Part shown: positions 39,080 to 49,735 of the stretch, piece after piece
How positions within the stretch are numbered: position 1 is the stretch's first letter
Layout of the letters: every line of letters begins with the position of its first letter
Source of the DNA: Isoetes taiwanensis
Lineage: Eukaryota; Streptophyta; Lycopodiopsida; Isoetales; Isoetaceae
Length of the DNA: 64,000 nucleotides
Assembly: GCA_021234155.1 (NCBI GenBank)
Contig: JAJEKV010000015.1
Coordinates: forward strand, 8,615,046 to 8,679,045
Direction of reading: 5' to 3'
Notes under the pieces: model-generated
Seen by the model: the letters and a program-made list of their open reading frames with translations, nothing else
Database searches by the model: none
Told to the model about the DNA's origin: nothing
Program-made: the position numbers and the translations under genes

Positions 39080-39920
39080 GGACATTGGTAACAATCAACC
39101 CGGTCGTAAACATTTTGCTCACCTTCGTCTACCTATAAAGCACGCGGCTTTGTGTTTGTTCAAGAAATTCAAACATATTTTTGCTTGGAGCTACAAAGAC
39201 CTTGAGGTATCAAAAAAGCGAATTGGGGAACTCACCATTCCTACCAAACCGATGCGCCCAATCTAGCAACGACGGTACATGCTCAACCCAAATTACCGGT
39301 GACCGTCAAAGCTGAAATTGACAAACTCTTGGTACGGCGGCCTGATTTATGAGGTCAAACATTACGAATGGGTGAGTCCCATGCGTCATTGCTCTCAAAC
39401 ACAATGGTAAGATCAGCGTTTGCGTGGATTACCAAAAACTCAATCAAACCCGCAGGCGTGATCACTTTCCGCTTCCCTTCGACCCGGGTTCTTGAGGAAG
39501 TTCTTTGGTCATGAGATGTACTCTTTCATGGATGGTTTCTTTGGGTACAATCAAATTTCTATCAAGCAAGAAGATCAACTCAAAACTACCTTCACCACCA
39601 CCCGTGAAGTCACTTTTGCCTACAAGGTGGTCCCTTTTTAGTTTGTCAAACTCTCCAACCTTTCGGTAGCATCATGCTCTCTGTCTTTCAAGACTTTATG
39701 AAGGATAAACCTTTTCTTGAATCTTCCAAGATGATTTTTACGCCTCTGACTCCATGGATGATCACATGGACAAATTGGAGCTTGTCTTTCAAAAATGTGA
39801 TGAATCGACATTAGTCTCAATCACGAGAGTGTACTTTCTCTTTGTCACCTCGGGTGTTACGTTGGGTCATGTGGTGATGAAGGCATCACCGGATCACCGC
39901 TAAAATCGGTTGTGTCACAG
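39080..39920 (+). pseudogene. Ty3/gypsy reverse transcriptase, broken
   Basis: RT blocks occur in order in shifting frames. FKKFKHIFAWSYKDLEV is at about 39160-39210 and KAEIDKLL at about 39310. ISVCVDYQKLNQTRRRDHFP lies at about 39410-39470. YSFMDGFFGYNQISIKQED follows at about 39525-39580, then TTFTTTREVTFAYKVVPF. QDFMKDKPFL is at about 39690. DDFYASDSMDDHMDKLELVF (about 39728-39790) corresponds to the region around the catalytic DD, and SGVTLGHVV is at about 39850. The element uses this enzyme to copy its RNA from the tRNA primer. Frameshifts and stops inactivate it. Confidence 0.85.
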
Positions 39921-39989
39921 CTCGGCCGTCTAATATGAAGAGATGCGGCTCTTTCTGGATAGGTCAATTACTATTCTACCTTCATTCAC

Positions 39990-40445
39990 GGACTTGCGGC
40001 TATAGCGACCCATTCATAAACTCACGGGTGATGAATCCACTTGGGCTTGGAATTCCCCAAGCGGGCTTTTCAGTTGAAGGCATTACCTTTCGGGCCGGTC
40101 CTTGTTCCTCCTCAATGGGACAAGCCTTTCCATGTTCATGTTGGCGTCTACGCTTTTGCCATTGGTGCTGTTCTCTCGGGCCTATGATGAAACCGCGGAT
40201 AAATCCATCCGCTATGCCCGGCCGGAAACTCAATCTGGCGGCGCCACTATTACGCCATGGAGCGGGAAGCTTTGGGTTTTAGTTTTACGTGTCCAACGTT
40301 TCCGACATTATTTGTTGGGAAGCGGATCAAGTTCTTTGTTGATCATCAAGCTCTTCTTTATTTGATCAACAAAGCCCGCATGCGGGGCCAATTGCTTCGT
40401 TAGGTCCTTCTTTTTGCAAGAATTTGCTCCCCTTGAAATTGTTCA
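39990..40445 (+). pseudogene. RNase H domain of the Tat/Athila element, broken
   Basis: LPFGPVLVPPQWDKPFHVHV and YAFAIGAVLS (about 40085-40180) match the start of the RT-linked RNase H. IKFFVDHQALLYLINKARM (about 40325-40385) matches its C-terminal half, including the VDH motif with the catalytic aspartate. Sequence between the two halves is shifted in frame. The enzyme would remove RNA from the RNA-DNA hybrid. Confidence 0.8.
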
Positions 40446-40649
40446 TAAAGGCGAGCAAGTCTTATGTGGTGCACGATTATCTTTCCACGCATCCCACGGA
40501 TGATCCTTCCACGGTGTTTCGGCCTTTTTCGGATGCTCAATTGTTCACGGTCGCGGCCACGCCCCATTGGTTTCAAAACTTTCAGTAATATCTTCTCGCG
40601 GTGCTCTTCCTCCGGAAGATCCGGCGCTCTCTCCCGAAAGGTTTGCTCG

Positions 40650-41780
40650 CATGCCCGTCGTCAATTCCTCAGAGAGGTCGTGACTACACTATGGTTCTTT
40701 AGGTCATCTCTACAAACGGCAAAAGACATGGTCCTCGGCGTTGTGTCCTCCCTCATGAGGTGCCCGATATTGTTCCCGAGCTCACGATGGGCTTGGGGTG
40801 ATTTTAGTGGTGGCGCCCGCGGCGCAAAAATTCTTTTGGCGGGATACTTACGGCCCGCTTTTCAAAAGATGCCCATGCTTATGCTCGCCGCGTGTGGCGT
40901 CTGTCGGCGTGTGGAAAAACCACGGCTCGTGAAGCTCTTGTTGTAGCGGATTATGCGCCCTTTGTCCCCCGACAAATGGGAATGGATTTTGTGGGGCCCA
41001 TGTACCCCACGGGCGGCACACCGTGCGTTATATTCACGGTCATCCGCGGTTATGCTACAAATGGGCGAAAGCATTGCACTTCGGTTCTTTCTTTGCTGCC
41101 CCGCCTGACCAAAGGTTCTCTACGCACATCATCCGCGGCGTTTTGGTTGTCCCACGGAACTTGTTAGTGATGCATTAGCGTGCATTTGTCAATCCCACAC
41201 CATCAAAAGGGCGGGCCGGATTATCTTCACATCAAACATCGAGGAAGAGTACACCTTATTATCCTCAAGGCAATGGCTTGGCTGAAAGTACCAACAAAAC
41301 TCTCATCAACATTCTAAAGAAAATTTGTGGCAGCTTCTCGCCTTTTGCAGTTGGCAAGAAAAGTTGCCCTCTTGTTCTTTGGGCCTACAACACTAGTTTC
41401 AAAATAGCTCTTTGGCCACCTCCTTTCAAACTGGTTTATGGTCAAAAGCTCTCATGCCTTTTGAATATATTCTTCCAACTCTCCGTTTTTCAACTTGCTT
41501 TCTGACACATAATCCTGCGGCACTCAAGGAAAGGGTTTATCAATTGTACGAGTTGGATGAACTTGAGGCGCGATGCTTACATTCCGTGTTCTTCATGGAC
41601 AGCGATTCGCGAAAATCATTGCATGACAAAAGACTTAAGACAAAAACATTCAAAGAAGGCGATTTGGTACTTCTTTATGATTCACGTTACAAAAATTTTC
41701 GGGCAAGTTAAAATTTCGATGGCTTGGTCCTTATCAAATTACTCAAGTTGTTCAACCAAGTGTTTTCAAGCTGCTTGAGT
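40650..41780 (+). pseudogene. Ty3/gypsy integrase, broken
   Basis: The zinc-binding part is recognisable at about 40815-40920 (KILLAGYLRPAFQK, then CGVCRRVEKP). The catalytic core begins at about 40970 with PRQMGMDFVGPMYPTGG. YYPQGNGLAESTNKTLINIL (about 41260-41320) carries the conserved block around the catalytic glutamate. LWAYNTSFK follows at about 41380. FKEGDLVLLYDSRY (about 41655-41700) is the C-terminal DNA-binding region. It lies last in pol, as in Ty3/gypsy. No chromodomain follows. Stops and frame changes are frequent. Confidence 0.85.
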
Positions 41781-44700
41781 TAGATGGCACTCCATTACCT
41801 ACTCACGGTTAATGGCTTTTAGCCTCAAACAATTTCATACAACCGGTGACAATCATCCACGGTCTGAGTTCGGATCTGAGACACAACATATAGTGATTCG
41901 CCAAGCGGCATATTTATATTACGAGAGGTGAAATTTTTTACAAAATAGGAAATGAGCCCATCTATTTCCGTATAGAAGAGCCCTATTTACAAAAGCGGAC
42001 TCCGAGCCCTATCTACTAAATCCCAAAAAGAAAACCCCTCTACTCCCGGTTTGGAGGCGAGGTGATCTTGATGAGGATGTGGTATTAATTACCTTTCGAG
42101 GGTCAATAGCGGTGAAGTATCACCTCCATCCGTTGGTGTGGGGATCGGGATGCTCGGCCATCCCGGCACACCACCCGTCCATGGCAATGCCGTTGTGGCA
42201 CGCCGAGATCTCGCGATCCATCTTACAAGTTATCCACTCGAGGCGGTTTGAAGGCATAGTGCACTTGTAGTGCGATCCGGCGGACATCTGGCGCCATCGG
42301 GTGTCTGGCCGACCCACTTTCGTCTTTATAGTCCAACCCGGCGGACTCCATGTCGGCGTGGACCAATCGGAGAATTTTGCCAGCGTGTTTGCAATGCAAA
42401 GCGGTTTCTAAATGGAAATTTTCTCTCCGCGCATATCTAGCCATGGTACCTTGACACCTTCGTTTTAATGATATCCCGCCGAGTTGCCCGCATTAAATGA
42501 CATTCCTTCTTTTTAGCGCCCGTCGACCATTAATGTCGTCCTTTAAAAACTATCACATCGATCATTCTCTTATGTCTCATCTCCATTTGTTCATTGCTTC
42601 TCCTTTACCCTTTGGGGACTTAGCCAAACTTTTGCCTCTCAAAGCGCCTCCTTAACCCATCATAAGCCACGGCATCATCAGCGGTTGCGGTTCATCCTCA
42701 TCATGCCCCGCCGCCCAACGCGTAAGCCCTAAAACCTTTTAAGCCTATCATTGTTTTTTAGTCTTCGCTCTAAGCTCTCCGCCTTCTCGAGATCATCCTT
42801 ACGGTTCCTCTCAGCGCTCTTAGCCATGGTTCACGCACCCAAATTTCCGACCCTTCAAGCTTCTACTCCAAGGGAACAGGCTCTTTTTATCTGTGTCTTT
42901 CTTGGCGCCCACCTTTCGGGAAGCCCTCGTTGGCCAGTGCGTGAAGTCAGGAGGCATACAAAGGTTTATGAATTCTCACAAATGGACCTTCGGCACCAAA
43001 TCCGGACCAATTGGCCTTGGTTTGTTGCTAATATAGTCAACCGCCCGGAAGGATATACTCTGCGTGATCGATGGCACCCACGATCTTGCTTACTCGGCCC
43101 CTGATTTTACACGGGTATTCCATATTCCTTTGCAAACACCTTCTTTATCTTGGGCGCTTCTGAGGACATAGATATCAGAGTTTGGTATTTTTCAATATCA
43201 AGCGAACATGCATCGCCTCACAAATATTGCAAAACCCCATGACACTTTTGTCAAGTTTCTATGGCAAATTCGCTTGGGTATTCTATCAAGAACACCCATA
43301 TCAATAAACCATTCTACAATGTGGTTATCACGGTGATACGCTCCACTCACTTTCTTGATTGGCCACAAATGTTGTTTCTGAGACTCCTACAAAGTAGATC
43401 GCCTTGTTTGCCCCTCCTCTGTCTCACGAAGTTTGGGTGGGTGGCCATCTTCAAGTTCTCATTAGTCATTATCTTCACGTTCACAATGTCCCCTTCCAAT
43501 TCTCATGCCTCCACTCGGTGATCTCTACATTCACTTCCTCAAAACCAGCGGCCCCTTCCACGCCCGGACTTCTCACGGTCATGTTCAACAAAACCACCGC
43601 GCCGTCCTTGTTTCCTCTTCCTCCTCTGAAGCCCGCCCTCCACTTCTCGTCATGTCTCCGGGCGTCCCAAACCACGACCTTTCGGGGCCCTCCACCTCCA
43701 CATCCTCGCCGGCTCTGTATCAATATCGGCCGGGATGTTCAAAGGCTGCTTGCTCTCAAGTTGCAAGAATCGGGGGCGCTCTCATGAATGGGGTTCAAGC
43801 GTCCTCAGGAGGCCTCGGATCTGCAGTTCACGAGACCTTCAAAGCTGCCACCACACAAGTTCACACTCTGGAACCGCGGTGCAAGAAAAGCCACGAGGCC
43901 TTTTTACAGGCGCGTGAGGATCTCAAGATTGCCGCGATCGAGCGACACGCTTCTGGCGTCGGCCGGGCTCGATTACAAACCACCATTCGGGGAATTGTTG
44001 GAGGCGAGAACAAGACAAAGACACCCTCACGGGTGACAAGGAAAAGATGTTGCTAAGCTTTCGACACCTTGTATCTGAGCTTTCTCAGACTTACTCTCAA
44101 GTTCATGATCGTAGGCGTGATGCTCGCCTCACCTCCTTAAAGCTTCGGCTTTCCACGTTGACCAATCAATTGGCGTCTCGGGGATCAGCTTACGGAGGCT
44201 GAAAGCGAGAAAATTGTTGATGTGCCAAAGAGATTGCCAGCTTGCGCCTCAACACTCCACGGGCAATCCTCTTCACATGCCATGCTTCCTCCGAAGGTCC
44301 GTGATGGTCTTCTGTTAGAAAAAGGACAATGGATCGCGCGATCTTGAAAATCAGCTCCGGCCAAGCCCAATCTGCGAAAAAGAGGCCCAAACCAAACAAA
44401 GAAGGCTACATTAACATTGCTATCAACATGTCGGTCGACTTCCTTATTCCTTCGGCTATCTTGATTATGTAGTTGCCGCGCCACATTTTTCTTTCGAAGT
44501 GGTATCGGCAGATGGTCTGATTGATGTTCCACTGCGCGAGGATTTTTTTGATCTGGCCCGACCTCTCCATTGAAGACAAAGGTTTACTCTGCGCCCTTTT
44601 GGTCTTGACCTCATTCACTGTGACGATCGGTTTGATCACCTTCAGGAGTTGTTCAGTAGATGAAGTGTACATTTTCCATGACTTCTATCGGGTGATACAC

Positions 44701-45784
44701 GGGACAAATTTAGTGATGGGCCACATCATGGAACTTTCGGGGTGACTCCCACGGACTCAATGGTTGCTCTTGGACAAACAACCCCTATCTCCACCGGATC
44801 ATGATCGGACTCCGCTCTTCATCGGGTACATGCGGGCTTGCTCATCATTTACCTCTATGGCAAGCGGCAATCAGTGCGGAAGAATCTTGGGCATCTGAGG
44901 ATCTTCCATTTTGCCCAAGTTTATATCACGACACTTGGCGGTTACAATCAATTGCGTGCTCTTTTGGATAGTAAAGGTATACCCGCGGGTTGGGATAGCC
45001 CTCACAGCATATACTCTCAGCTCCCACCTTCTTTGGGACCCGATGGTGCAAAGCTCTTGATCCAGGCCTTGTCCAGTGAATTGAGGGGGAGCAAGCTCGG
45101 CCGGCCCACGGGTGTGGCCCCTCTCCATATGCTTCCTAGGGAGTCCCTCCGCCTATGGTTCCTCACCTCCAGTTGGTGTCTCCCCTTTTGGACCAAAGGT
45201 TTTGGATGGCCGCGCTAGGTGGACCCGCCTTAGATCTCGGCGGATCTCGGTGGGATCCCCCATTTGTCGAGGCAAGCTCAATTGGGAGGATGGTGCAACC
45301 ACGAAAAACACTTCAAATGGATTTATATTTGCCAATGGCGTGGTTGGCAAAGTCGTGATGCTATTCATGGCCTTGATACCTTCTTGCGAATGCAACCACC
45401 TCACCGGACCCATACGTTTCCGTCAAAAGGCGGCCATCTTTGCTCTCAAGTGCATCACGTCGGCTCCTTAAATCGGCGGCGTCCATATTTTTTCACGCAA
45501 CCCAAATGCGTCGGTGCCTTGGTCTTGAACTGTCTTCTCATGGAGTGCGGTTTCGTTCCTTGAAGCACATCTTTGCCTTGGAAGACATGAGTGCGCTCTC
45601 AATTCCTCATTGATGCGGATCCACGCCCTTGGGCTCAACACTCCTATTTGCTCTTCAAATACGTCGGGATCTCATTGGCACTTATCACAATGGCGCCGTC
45701 TTCATTTCCGTGAGGATCATTTTCAAACTCTTTGGATTCCGCCATCAGAATCACTTCCTCCATTTCTTCACTCACGAGGTGTCG
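41781..45784 (+). pseudogene. Post-pol region of the Tat/Athila element with decayed extra ORF(s)
   Basis: Between integrase and the 3' LTR lie 4 kb. The first ~900 bases look non-coding. From about 42.75 kb plus-strand coding-like frames follow one another to about 45.56 kb: 42751-43104, 43505-44056 (Ser/Pro-rich, then a helical-looking Ala/Lys/Glu stretch) and 44838-45218 (with HFAQVYITTLGGYNQL). Tat/Athila elements often carry an extra ORF here, called env-like in Athila. I see no clear signal peptide or membrane anchor and cannot say whether this is env-like. Minus-strand frames at 44.19-44.67 kb are shadows. Confidence 0.5.
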
Positions 45785-45796
45785 TTTGGTGGGGGG
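45785..45796 (+). other. Polypurine tract of the Tat/Athila element
   Basis: TTTGGTGGGGGG lies directly against the 3' LTR. This is the expected site of plus-strand priming. Confidence 0.7.
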
Positions 45797-46381
45797 TGTT
45801 AGTCACGTGCCTCACAGTGCAAGGGACTATTCATACATCTGACGGACAAGTCAAAGGCCAGCGAGTCACAACCGGGGCGCGAGATTGATCGTCCAAAGCC
45901 CGACCAAAGACCAAGCGGACCCACACGGTCAAAGAAGCGGCGTCCAAGAGGGCGCTCGGACAAGTGGCCCGGCCCGTCCGCGCTGCGTCGGCGTCGGCGT
46001 GATTCCGGAGCACTTCAAAGGCCGCCGGCATTCACCCGTCGTCGGGCCTCCTTCGAGGGAGTCGGCCTTGCAGAGATCGGTCGAGTGTCTATATTGGGCC
46101 AAAACCATTGTACTATATATATAGTAGAGCTAGCACATGAGTTTTTAGATGAGTTTTGAGTCTTGTCTCACATCAGTTTTTCTCGATTGCGAGAGCATGT
46201 ATCTTCATTGACATCAAGGAAGTTGTTCTCTTTATTCGATTTCATTGTTCTCTTTTTGTTACATTACGTTCTTTGTTCCTTTCTTGCAAATCCCGTGACA
46301 TAGCTCCCAGTTCTCTGTTAGATCCAGGGTCCTCCGCGAGGAGGGTTGTCTTCGCGGAGTTCAGAACCCGGACCCCAAACA
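45797..46381 (+). repeat. 3' LTR of the Tat/Athila element
   Basis: It begins TGTTAGTCACGTGCCTCACA and ends GACCCCAAACA, 585 bp. It matches the 5' LTR throughout. The AT-rich half (46085-46300) is nearly identical to the 5' copy, while the GC-rich half differs by many small indels. The TATA-like box is at 46113-46123. Confidence 0.93.
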
Positions 46382-46386
46382 ATGAG
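46382..46386 (+). repeat. Target-site duplication, right copy (ATGAG)
   Basis: It matches 35315-35319 exactly and directly abuts the 3' LTR end. Confidence 0.9.
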
Positions 46387-48350
46387 TTAGTCGAACTTTA
46401 CTTTTGTTTGTTGTGCGAGCTTGCGGACTGGTGGGTGGTGGGATGTCACTTACTTCTTTGCCGCGATTGCATGCGACAAAGAGGAGGCGAAGGCCGACCA
46501 TTGAGATCTTGTTTATAACCAGCAGTCTCACTAGCTCGTAGGCATTCCTCCCGTTCTACAGTGGCGGGATGTGGGCATCGTCATCTTATTTTTCGAATGC
46601 GTCGTTGGTCTTATGCGAATGTTGAGTGCAAGGTGATCGCATAGCGTTGTCTGCTGCCACTTTGTATATGTAGCTATGACGATCGATGGCCCGCCCATTT
46701 CGTCAGGGAGCTCTTGTTGAAATAGCTGCTTTTGTCCCTCGATGAGGCATTGTAGCAACAGACTTGCCGCATGCGCCACCCGTGAGGAACAGGTTGTACC
46801 TGTGGGTTGGGTCGCGTGTCTTTTGTACATGATATCGTCGTAGAATATCCGTTGGTCCTTCCTCCGTGTCTACACCATTACGTGGTACATCTCGTTGGGC
46901 ATGATTTGTTTGTTCGGTATCATCGTCCTCACGGGCTGCAAGGAGCGGGGAGGAGGTGGATTTATTGTAAATGATGGACCTATTTTCGCATTGTGTACCT
47001 CTTACGGAGATCGGTGTAGAATGTAATGTGGAAGAAGGCGCACCTCGTCGAACGTCCTTGCCTTAGGTTCCTCGTTTCCGTTTTGTCGTTGTGTTCTTTG
47101 GTGATGTCGATGTCGTTAGGCTTTCCTCTCGTCGCTAACTATGGGTGTCCCCATGTCTTTGGAATGTCGTGATATGTGGGCTACCGATTTCTTCTTGCTT
47201 CATCGCGTATGTGCTATAGTGGTAGGTGGGGTGCCGTCGAGGAGATCGTATTCCCTGAAGTGGACGTGTAGCAAAAGCCGTTCGTAAGCCCATCCTTCTG
47301 AGTCTTTGTCCTTGTTGAACTTGATGCAGCTACTTAAGTACAACCGCTTTCAGGTTGCCTGATCTATCCCTCCTCATCTTGTTCACAAATTGCATGTCCT
47401 CGTCCTTGTATAGCATGGCTACTTGTGCAAGGCTGATGTGCTCGACCTCCGCCATCCGTCGCTTGTACTTGTCGATGATGTTGGGTGCGAGGATGTCTAT
47501 GCTATTTGGATCGAGCTTCACGAGCTTCTTTTTCGTCTTTAGGATCCTGAACCTATTACGTGGCATGTTAGTGAGCCATGCTTTGATTTTCTCCTTGTTC
47601 TCTTTCAAGGCCTTGCCTTGTTCAAGGGAGTGGTCTTCCGGTTCTAAGATGCATGTGTCTTTGACAGGGAAGTGGGGCACGTGGAACCTGCGATCGTCTG
47701 CCCCGTTTTCTTCTTGCATGTAATGCGGGTGTGCCTATGTATGCGCATTGCCCGTGGATTCGTCATGGAGAGCGGCTTTCGATATGCATTGTGATGAGCT
47801 TGTCAACGAAAGATATCATGTCATCATACGTTGCATTTGGATATTGTGATGCGCCTTCAATCCCGACAATGACGTAGTCATGTGGGCTTCCTCTGTTGGC
47901 GGGTGATGCATATGAAATTGAACAATCTTGCCAATCATATCATTCGGCTTCTGCAGTACCTTCTTCAGCCCCATCACCCTGCTCATATATTATCTTGTGC
48001 CGCGTGACTTCATCGGCTCGTGAGTTCGAGTCTGAATTCTTATCGTTCAGCCTCCAATTTGCTTGGGCCTTTGTATCGGGGTTGAGGTGCTTGAGTGCAT
48101 CGGCGGTCACGGCTTTATTGGACTACCATCTTAATAAGGTGGCAAAAATAGGCGGGGGGGCACGCGCACGATCATGGCGGTCGTCCTTTTGCATGCGCAT
48201 CTGCTTTAGGGCGATCTGCGCAAGGATTCAGGTCATGGTAGCGGTGTTGTCCTTCTTTTTCTTCGGGGTTTTAACTTTGCATGGTAAGGATATGTTCAAG
48301 TCATTGTGCTTCCCTCGTCTTATTGGCGGAAATTTGCGGAGCTGTGCATG
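46387..48350 (-). pseudogene. Helitron Rep/helicase gene, N-terminal and central part
   Basis: On the minus strand, IHRHTRITCKKKTG (about 47705-47745) followed by RRFHVPHFPVKDTCILEP (about 47640-47695) matches the end of the Rep-associated helicase-like domain of Helitrons. The frame 47330-47719 continues with IIDKYKRRMAEVEHISLAQ, a block found just before the helicase. The PIF1-like helicase starts with a Walker A remnant, NLFLTGGACGKS (about 46761-46797; normally GAGTGKS), and a Walker B remnant, LVINKISMVG (about 46492-46526; normally LIIDEISM). The 47.75-48.35 kb part is coding-like and acidic, but the HUH nuclease motif was not found. The Ty3/gypsy insertion at 46381/46387 ends this half; the gene resumes at 35319. 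Frameshifts make it a pseudogene. Confidence 0.8.
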
Positions 48351-49426
48351 AAGTGGATCTGGGTCTTTATGAACTTTAGAAACATGTTAGTTTGGTCCTT
48401 TACAAACTTTTGATCGCATTTGCAATTGCCATTGGCATATCTCTTTGTACATGAAGCCCCGGTAGATCGTTGGATCGCGTGTGTGCCTCCGAACAGGTGG
48501 GAGAAGCACATCTCCTTAGACAATAAGTCATGACTCAAGCATTCTTACATCATATTGATACAATTCTTACACCATATCAATGAAATTCCAAATTAACACT
48601 TTTGGTCTTGCCCATCCGCTGGTCCAAACTTAAAATATAGAAATTGCACCGCACCCTCTGCATCAATGCTCATATATGGCTATCATTCCTAAAGGTCTCA
48701 TATCTAGGTCTTAGAACTATAGATGCTTTAGAACATAAAAACAACAAAATAACGCCTCTTGCTACAAGGTATATAAAGCATGGGCAAAATAATAATAAAC
48801 ACACCTCGTGTCAGGGATCTCAAGTCATAAGCACCATGCTACAAACACGCTTGGTCCATGAACAATTCATAAACAAAAAAAAAAAAAAATAACACAAAAC
48901 AAAACCCCCCGTTCAAACTATTAATAACCCTCCACACATCAAATGACCCAAGAGAAACCATGAAAACGAAACGACAACAAGAAACATGAAAACACACTCT
49001 CGGGCCACTGGAGGGCAACCCTCTGTGCGCAACACCTTGTTTTTGAAGGTCACTTCCAAAGATGGACTTTCAAATTGTATGGCATGATTCAAATTAGACT
49101 TTCATTTGCATTCTTAGTCTAAAAATAACAGTACACGAGCTTAAACTTTTTTCCCCTTAAGAGTACTTAAAAATAACAATGCACACACTTGTTTTTAACG
49201 TGGAAAGATTATATGAACATCATTCAATTTCAACAATCTGTTTTATTTTTTAAAAGTTACAATGCACATGCTTAACACATAAAGATTATATGAACAACGT
49301 TCAATTTTAGCAATTCGTATATACATACCAACTTGATATATATGTACGTAATCTGCAAATATGACTATATATATTGACCTAAAATTAATATAGGGGTATA
49401 AATGCATCGCTATGCCAAATATGGAC

Positions 49427-49460
49427 TTTTTTTTGCATTTTTTTTGCATTTTTTTTGCAT
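49427..49460. repeat. Short tandem repeat (T8GCA)3
   Basis: Three consecutive copies of an 11-bp unit, about eight T followed by GCA. Confidence 0.85.
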
Positions 49461-49641
49461 GCCTACTTTTTTTTAGACTTTCATTGTGCAAGGCTATATG
49501 AAATGTAGACTTGTTTGAAGTTCTCTTTTTCTTCTAGATTTATTTTGCATGGTAAAAGGAGTCCCAGGGCCTGCAACCTTCAATTTCCAACCTTGGGTAA
49601 AAGCTCTGCTAAACAGTGATATTTGGGTTTTATGTAAGTAT

Positions 49642-49711
49642 TTGCAGAATATAGAAACCCTTGGAGAAGCACCTATAATTGCAGAATATAGAAACCCTTG
49701 GGAAAAGCACC
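49642..49711 (+). repeat. 37-bp tandem duplication before the methyltransferase start
   Basis: TTGCAGAATATAGAAACCCT occurs at 49642 and 49679, each copy followed by a TTGG-AAGCACC tail. The copies differ at only a few bases, so the duplication is fairly recent. It lies in the 5' leader of the likely transcript. Confidence 0.85.
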
Positions 49712-49735
49712 TCGGGCACTGTAAAACTGGTTCAC

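Larger units (their letters stand above)
35320..46381 (+). mobile_element. Ty3/gypsy LTR retrotransposon, Tat/Athila group, 11.06 kb, complete but broken
   Basis: Two LTRs of 586 and 585 bp (TGTTAGTC...CCCCAAACA) bound an internal region with gag, a CCHC knuckle, a protease-like block, RT, RNase H and integrase, then a further 3.5 kb before the 3' LTR. A perfect ATGAG duplication flanks it. The domain order puts integrase last, which is Ty3/gypsy. No chromodomain is seen. The RT words (SFMDGFFGYNQI), the RNase H words (FFVDHQALLYLINKA), the long 3' region and the possible tRNA-Asp-type primer site all point to the Tat/Athila group. Every coding domain is frameshifted. The element sits inside a Helitron helicase gene of opposite orientation, so it is younger than that Helitron. 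Confidence 0.93.
48351..49735. other. Intergenic DNA with short AT-rich repeats, upstream of the methyltransferase gene
   Basis: It contains an A-run at about 48876-48890. A diverged ~90-bp tandem repeat at about 49120-49320 shares AACAATGCACA and AAAGATTATATGAAC words in three partial copies. Three tandem copies of a TTTTTTTTGCA unit lie at about 49427-49460. A 37-bp tandem duplication (TTGCAGAATATAGAAACCCT) occupies 49642-49711, just before the likely start of the methyltransferase gene. No further gene is recognised. The promoter of the methyltransferase gene should lie in the last few hundred bases but no clear TATA box stands out. Confidence 0.5.

Noticed and set aside
44185-44672. Two minus-strand frames of 88-115 codons
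   Set aside because: They are antisense to the post-pol block of the retrotransposon and lack any domain.
47355-47723. Plus-strand frame of 122 codons
   Set aside because: It is the antisense shadow of the Helitron frame at 47330-47719, which has recognisable blocks.
48876-48890. A-run as the poly-A tail of another LINE or SINE
   Set aside because: No retroelement domain or tRNA-like head precedes it.
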